Assembly (NCBI GenBank): GCA_964555735.1
Contig: CAZKTS010000145.1
Span: 1-8,558 of the forward strand
DNA: 8,558 nt
Source: CAZKTS01 sp964555735
Lineage (GTDB): Bacteria; Actinomycetota; Acidimicrobiia; IMCC26256; PALSA-555
Direction: 5' to 3'
The notes under the pieces were generated by a model, which searched no databases, was not told the DNA's origin, and saw nothing but the letters and a program-made list of their open reading frames with translations. Shown piece by piece: positions 5,700-8,558 of the stretch; position 1 is the stretch's first letter; the number at the start of each line of letters is the position of its first letter. The position numbers and the translations under genes were made by a program.

Positions 5700-5705
5700 T
5701 AGCAT
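5700..5705 (+). promoter_or_regulatory. Possible -10 box (TAGCAT) for mshA
   Basis: TAGCAT fits TANNNT and ends 10 nt before the ATG at 5716, slightly further than the leaderless boxes elsewhere in the window, so a leader of a few bases would be expected. It lies in the 53-nt gap after the XRE regulator. The overlapping TAGTAG (5697-5702) is a poorer alternative. Confidence 0.35.
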
Positions 5706-5715
5706 CGGCACCCGT

Positions 5716-6951
5716 ATGTCGGTTCGGCGGGTTGCGATGGTGAGCATGCACACGTCGCCGCTCGCGCAGCCGGGGTCGGGCGATGGCGGCGGCATGAACG
5801 TCTACGTGCGGTCGCTGGCGTCCGCCCTCGCCCGGGCGGGCGTCGAGTGCGACGTGCTCACCCGCGCCGACGATCCCGAGCTGCCGGCGGTCGTCGAGAT
5901 CGAGCCCGGGCTCCGGGTCCTCCACGTCGCCGCCGGGCCCGCGGCACCGATCGCGAAGGCCGAGCTGCCTCGCCTGGTCGACGACCTCGTGGCCGCGGCC
6001 GGCCCCACGATCGCGTCGGGCGGCTACCCCGCGTTGCACGCGCACTACTGGATCTCGGGCGCAGTCGGTCACGCGCTCAAGCACGCCTACGACCTGCCGC
6101 TGGTCACCACGTTCCACACGCTCGCTCGCGTCAAGGCCGCGGTCGGGCTCCTCGACGACCCTCACGAGCGCGCCCACGTCGAGGCCGAGACGGTGCGCTG
6201 CTCCGACCGGATCGTGGCGTCCACCGCCGAGGAGCGCTCCGAGCTCGTTGCCACCTACGGCGCGGACCCCGAGCGCGTCGAGGTCATCCCACCGGGGGTC
6301 GACCACACGATCTTCTCCCCGTCGGCGGTGCCCGGCGACCGCACCGATGCCCGGCGGCACCTCGGGCTCGACCTCGACGCGCCGATGCTCCTGTTCGTGG
6401 GGCGGATCCAGCCGCTCAAGGGCGCCGACCTCGCCCTCCGTTGCCTCGGAGCCCTCGACGACCCCGCGGCCGTCCTCATGGTGGTCGGCGGGCCCAGCGG
6501 CCCGGACGGCCCGAGCGAGGTGGCGCGCCTCCGTGCGCTCGCCCGCGAGCTGGGGATCGCTGACCGCGTGCGCTGGGTGCCGCCGCAACCTCACGCCGAC
6601 CTCGCCGACTGGTACCGCGCGGCCGACGTCTGCATCGTGCCGTCGCGGACCGAGTCGTTCGGCCTGGTCGCGCTCGAAGCCGCCGCGTGCGGCACGCCGG
6701 TCGTGGCCGCCGACGTCGGCGGCCTGCGCTCGCTCGTCGACGACGGGCACACCGGTTTCCTCGTGGGCGGACGGACCGCACTCGAGTACGCGCGGCCGGT
6801 GCAGCAGCTGCTGCGGGATCCGGTCCTCGCGAACGAGATGGCCGTCAGCGCGGCGGCGCGGTCGCGTCGCTACACGTGGAGCATCACGGCAGCGCGGCTG
6901 CGTCGCCTCTACGCCGATGTCGGCGCACGCGAGCTCGTGCGCTGCATGTGA
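5716..6951 (+). CDS. mshA: D-inositol-3-phosphate glycosyltransferase MshA (mycothiol biosynthesis, first step)
   Basis: A 411-residue GT-B glycosyltransferase of family GT4. MshA joins N-acetylglucosamine from UDP-GlcNAc to 1D-myo-inositol 3-phosphate, the first committed step to mycothiol, the actinobacterial low-molecular-weight thiol. The N-terminal acceptor domain opens with HTSPLAQPGSGDGGGMNVYV (12-31), almost the same as in mycobacterial MshA, then HAHYWISGAVGHA (108-120) and TTFHTLARVKAA (131-142). The donor domain has FVGRIQPLKGADLAL (227-241), with the phosphate-contacting Arg and Lys, VVGGPSGPDG (256-265), PPQPHADLA (289-297) and the GT4 E-x7-E pair Glu313 and Glu321 in ESFGLVALE. 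The C-terminus is complete. It starts an operon with the YbjN-like gene, overlapping by 4 nt. Other mycothiol genes are not in view; specificity within GT4 is inferred from the strong N-terminal match. Confidence 0.9.
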   Translation: MSVRRVAMVSMHTSPLAQPGSGDGGGMNVYVRSLASALARAGVECDVLTRADDPELPAVVEIEPGLRVLHVAAGPAAPIAKAELPRLVDDLVAAAGPTIASGGYPALHAHYWISGAVGHALKHAYDLPLVTTFHTLARVKAAVGLLDDPHERAHVEAETVRCSDRIVASTAEERSELVATYGADPERVEVIPPGVDHTIFSPSAVPGDRTDARRHLGLDLDAPMLLFVGRIQPLKGADLALRCLGALDDPAAVLMVVGGPSGPDGPSEVARLRALARELGIADRVRWVPPQPHADLADWYRAADVCIVPSRTESFGLVALEAAACGTPVVAADVGGLRSLVDDGHTGFLVGGRTALEYARPVQQLLRDPVLANEMAVSAAARSRRYTWSITAARLRRLYADVGARELVRCM

Positions 6952-7421
6952 GCCCCCCGGGCTCGTCCGACGATCGTCCCGACGTCCTCGACGCGCGTGA
7001 GCGCGCCGCGTACGAGCTGATCGGTCGCCACCTCGAGGGCTCGGTCGCCGCGGAGCCGTTCATCCAGGTCGTCGAGCACGACCCGACCATCCCGCGGTGG
7101 TACGTGCGCTTCGGGTGCGACGGCCGCGACGCGACGACGATCTACTTCGACCTCCACCAGCGCACGCTGCGCTACGAGGTCTACTTCCTGCCCGATCCGC
7201 CGTCGCACCATGAAGACCTCTACCGCTTCGTGCTGCAACGGAACCACGGGCTCTACGGCGCGCGGTTCTCGATCGGTCCCGACGGCGACCTCTACCTCAC
7301 GGGGCGCGTCGCGCTCGAGCACCTCGACGAGGCCGAGCTCGACCGGATCATCGGCGTCCTCTACGAGCTCGTCGAGACCTGGTTCCAGCCCATCGTCCGT
7401 CTCGCGTACAAGCGCGACTGA
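6948..7421 (+). CDS. YbjN-domain protein
   Basis: A 157-residue protein with a YbjN / type III secretion chaperone-like alpha-beta fold. Visible features are an N-terminal helix ERAAYELIGRHLEGS (17-31), the strand pair PRWYVRFGCDGRDATTIYFD (48-67), the strand TLRYEVYFLPDP (72-83), the helix HEDLYRFVLQRNHGLYGARF (87-106) and an FSIGPDGDLYLTGRVALEHL hairpin-helix (106-125), ending with a long helix LDRIIGVLYELVETWFQPIV (132-151). This layout is typical of the YbjN-like protein encoded directly after mshA in mycobacteria (Rv0487 after Rv0486). The molecular role is unknown. GTG 6948 overlaps the mshA stop as GTGA, which fixes the start and shows translational coupling. The same frame is open further upstream inside mshA, but that part is shadow. 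Confidence 0.85.
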   Translation: MSPPGSSDDRPDVLDARERAAYELIGRHLEGSVAAEPFIQVVEHDPTIPRWYVRFGCDGRDATTIYFDLHQRTLRYEVYFLPDPPSHHEDLYRFVLQRNHGLYGARFSIGPDGDLYLTGRVALEHLDEAELDRIIGVLYELVETWFQPIVRLAYKRD

Positions 7422-7447
7422 CGCGCGCGCGGCCGTCAGGGCCGGTT

Positions 7448-7490
7448 CTTGGCACGTTGGCTCAGTCCATGTCTCACGCAACGTGCCGAG
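7448..7490. repeat. 12-bp imperfect inverted repeat with 19-nt loop in the ybjN-proC gap
   Basis: The arms at 7448-7459 and 7479-7490 pair in 11 of 12 positions, the remaining one being G-T; nine bases (GGCACGTTG / CAACGTGCC) are perfect. The loop spans 7460-7478. It begins 27 nt after the YbjN-like gene stops. There is no T-run after it, so it is not a textbook intrinsic terminator, though actinobacterial terminators often lack one. It could also be a regulator site or part of a small RNA. The bases from 7422 to 7695 hold no convincing gene. Confidence 0.5.
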
Positions 7491-7629
7491 AAGCGGCTCT
7501 GGGGGTTCGACCTTGTCGGCGCGCGGGACGGTGTGCGACGATCGCCCGGCTGCGGCGTGGTCGCGAGACCACCGGTGGCGGAGTGGGCCCGAGGTGCAGG
7601 ACGGCCCGTCCCGTTCGGGGAAGTGCGGG

Positions 7630-7656
7630 GCGAGCCCGGTGGTTCCTCGGGCTCGC
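7630..7656. repeat. 9-bp perfect GC-rich hairpin upstream of proC
   Basis: GCGAGCCCG (7630-7638) and CGGGCTCGC (7648-7656) are perfect reverse complements with a 9-nt loop. It lies 28 nt before the proC -10 box. It may terminate the mshA-ybjN transcript or bind a regulator of proC. A separate 10-bp perfect palindrome, CCACCGGTGG, is at 7569-7578 in the same gap. Confidence 0.45.
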
Positions 7657-7683
7657 TCGCGTCCGCGCCAGGTGTCCCGGCGG

Positions 7684-7689
7684 TAGCCT
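7684..7689 (+). promoter_or_regulatory. -10 box (TAGCCT) for proC, leaderless
   Basis: TAGCCT matches TANNNT and ends 6 nt before the GTG at 7696, the same arrangement as the small gene at 2690. It supports the GTG at 7696 as the start. A GAGG at 7693-7696 touches the start codon and is too close to act as a ribosome binding site. Confidence 0.5.
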
Positions 7690-7695
7690 CCCGAG

Positions 7696-8037
7696 GTGAC
7701 CGCGCTCGCGCTGCTCGGCGGTGGCCGCATGGGCGAAGCGCTCGTGGGTGGCCTGCTCGACGCCGGCTGGGACGCCACGTCGATCGCCGTCGCCGAGGTG
7801 GACCCCGAGCGCCGACGCGGGATCGAGGAGCGCTTCCCGGGTGTGCGCGTCGCGCCCACGCCGGCGTGGGTCGCGGCCGAGGCCGACGTCGTCCTCGTCG
7901 CGGTGAAGCCACCCGACGTCGTCGGCGCGCTCGAGCAGACCGCGGCCGGGCTCGGTGCCGATGCGCTCGTGCTCTCGATCGCCGCCGGCGTGACCATCGC
8001 GACCCTCGAAGCAGCCGCGCCGGGTCGAGCCGTCCCA
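7696..8037 (+). CDS. proC: Pyrroline-5-carboxylate reductase, N-terminal fragment, broken by an inverted join
   Basis: ProC reduces pyrroline-5-carboxylate to proline with NAD(P)H, the last step of proline synthesis. About 113 residues are collinear with the family: the Rossmann start LALLGGGRMGEALVGGLLDA (4-23), with the GxGxxG-type loop here GGGRMG, a strand VAEVDPERR (32-40), ADVVLVAVKP (63-72) and SIAAGVTIATLE (94-105), ending at PGRAV (109-113), just where ProC proteins normally continue into R-x-MPNTP. That motif is absent. Instead the sequence changes to unrelated codons, and the C-terminal half of ProC appears on the opposite strand (8558-8301). The + frame has no stop up to the window end, but beyond about 8037 it is antisense to other coding sequence. 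The start is supported by a leaderless -10. As it stands, no functional enzyme is encoded by this strand. Confidence 0.85.
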
Positions 8038-8060
8038 GCCCCAGCCCCGACCGAGTGCGG
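8022..8060. other. Inversion or chimera breakpoint inside proC
   Basis: Left of this zone the + strand encodes ProC up to residue about 113. Right of it the coding sequence is on the minus strand: the start of an unidentified gene preceded by the C-terminus of ProC. The exact join cannot be set to the base; the change falls around 8035-8040, in a tandem CCAGCC repeat (8035-8040 and 8041-8046). No long inverted repeat flanks the visible side. Confidence 0.7.
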
Positions 8061-8304
8061 CCCACGCCTCGTCGCGGGTCACGCGGTCGAGGGGCAACCC
8101 GAGCAACGCGTCGGGTGCGCCGGCGGCGAGGCGACCGAGCACGTGCGCGACCTCGGACCGGCCGAGGCTGGCGTGGGGGCCGGTGACGTGGGCCGTGACG
8201 AGCCGGCCGCGGGGAGTCTGGGGCGGCCGGTGGGCCGGGGTGCGCGCGAGCGGTTCGGGGTCGGGGAGGCGGGGCGGGCGGTTGCGGCGCGGTCGACGGC
8301 TCAC
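8038..8304 (-). CDS. 5' part of an unidentified gene following proC, cut at the breakpoint
   Basis: On the minus strand a GTG at 8304 overlaps the ProC stop as GTGA, a typical operon arrangement, and about 89 residues follow before the breakpoint. Residues 1-34 are rich in Arg and Pro and probably disordered; 35-89 look folded and mainly helical, including ASLGRSEVAHVLGRLAAG (45-62) and ALLGLPLDRVTRDEAWAALG (66-85). The layout reminds me, weakly, of the N-terminus of an uncharacterised actinobacterial family often labelled phosphatase, but I would not assign a function. The frame stays open beyond 8038 only by reading antisense to the + strand proC fragment, so the true C-terminus is missing from this window. 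Confidence 0.45.
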
Positions 8305-8558
8305 TCTTCGCCCAGCTCCCGTGAGCGGGCGGCGGCGGCCCGGACCGCGTCGAGGAACGCGGCTCGGGTGCCGTGCTCCTCCAGCGCGTGGAGCCCGGCC
8401 GCGGTGGTGCCGCCGGGCGAGGTGACCGCGGCACGGAGGTCGGCGGGGTCCCCGCCCTGGGCGAGGAGCGTGGCCGCGCCGAGCAGGGTCTCCCGGGTGA
8501 GGGTGTCGGCGGTGTCGCGCGGCAGGCCCGCGAGCACCCCGGCCTCGATCAGCGCCTC
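8301..8558 (-). CDS. proC: Pyrroline-5-carboxylate reductase, C-terminal part, runs off the window
   Basis: 85 residues to the stop codon are present; the 5' end is outside the window. They form the all-helical dimerisation domain of ProC: EALIEAGVLAGLPRD (1-15), a helix with TLLGAATLLAQGGDP (24-38), then the P5CR signature DLRAAVTSPGGTTAAGLHAL (40-59) and the closing helices to RSRELGEE (78-85). The TSPGGTT block binds the substrate carboxylate in characterised enzymes. This is the part lacking from the + strand fragment at 7696-8037; together they leave a gap of roughly 65-70 residues by comparison with E. coli ProC. Whether both derive from one gene or from two copies cannot be settled here. 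The stop overlaps the next minus-strand gene by 4 nt. Confidence 0.88.
   Translation of the reverse strand, partial: EALIEAGVLAGLPRDTADTLTRETLLGAATLLAQGGDPADLRAAVTSPGGTTAAGLHALEEHGTRAAFLDAVRAAAARSRELGEE

Noticed and set aside
5521..6750. A 409-residue minus-strand frame opposite mshA
   Set aside because: Antisense shadow of a firmly identified glycosyltransferase gene.
7451..7520. tRNA-like sequence suggested by GGTTCGACC at 7504-7512
   Set aside because: The would-be T stem does not extend (flanks do not pair over 5 bp) and no acceptor, D or anticodon arms fit.
8038..8558. Continuation of the + strand ProC frame to the window end
   Set aside because: The frame has no stop, but the residues lose all ProC similarity after about residue 113, while the minus strand carries a clear ProC C-terminus.
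1..8558. CRISPR arrays, transposase genes, phage genes, toxin-antitoxin or defence systems
   Set aside because: No spaced direct repeats, terminal inverted repeats or matching protein motifs were seen on either strand; all main frames are chromosomal-type families.

Overview
The window is very GC-rich, coding-dense DNA from an actinobacterium. A lineage such as Acidimicrobiia is my inference. The actinobacterial assignment rests on a MshA-type glycosyltransferase of mycothiol biosynthesis, a YbjN-like protein beside it, a mycobacterial-type superoxide dismutase, an RsiG-like protein, frequent GTG starts, and several TANNNT -10 boxes sitting 6-10 nt before start codons (leaderless style).

Layout. 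25-3087 (+) is a compact run: a DsbB-family membrane oxidoreductase overlapping a secreted thioredoxin-like CPHC protein, then a SirB1/transglutaminase-like protein, a Lon N-terminal-domain protein, an uncharacterised 49-residue acidic helical protein with its own apparent promoter, and a MoaD/ThiS-type sulfur carrier. 4582-3105 (-) is superoxide dismutase followed by a class I SAM methyltransferase, converging on the first run. 4753-5662 (+) is an RsiG-type protein carrying two copies of the c-di-GMP/anti-sigma signature, overlapping a conserved XRE-type regulator. 5716-7421 (+) is mshA overlapping a YbjN-like gene. 7422-7695 is a non-coding stretch with two good inverted repeats. From 7696 the window enters proC.

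The proC region is broken. The N-terminal ~113 residues of pyrroline-5-carboxylate reductase are on the + strand (7696 to about 8037). The C-terminal 85 residues are on the - strand at the right edge (8558-8301), followed on that strand by the start of another gene that runs into the same breakpoint. This is either a short real inversion, an inverted duplication, or a fold-back/chimeric assembly join. The missing middle of ProC (roughly 65-70 residues) should lie just beyond the window, and that sequence would decide the question.

Themes: extracytoplasmic disulfide and thiol redox (DsbB, thioredoxin-like protein, mycothiol, superoxide dismutase) and a possible c-di-GMP-controlled regulatory pair (RsiG plus XRE protein). 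I see no CRISPR array, insertion sequence, phage gene, rRNA or convincing tRNA. Most genes are recognisable chromosomal families rather than an obviously new system. The items most worth a second look are the RsiG-like/XRE pair, with unusual substitutions in its signature, and the inverted proC junction.
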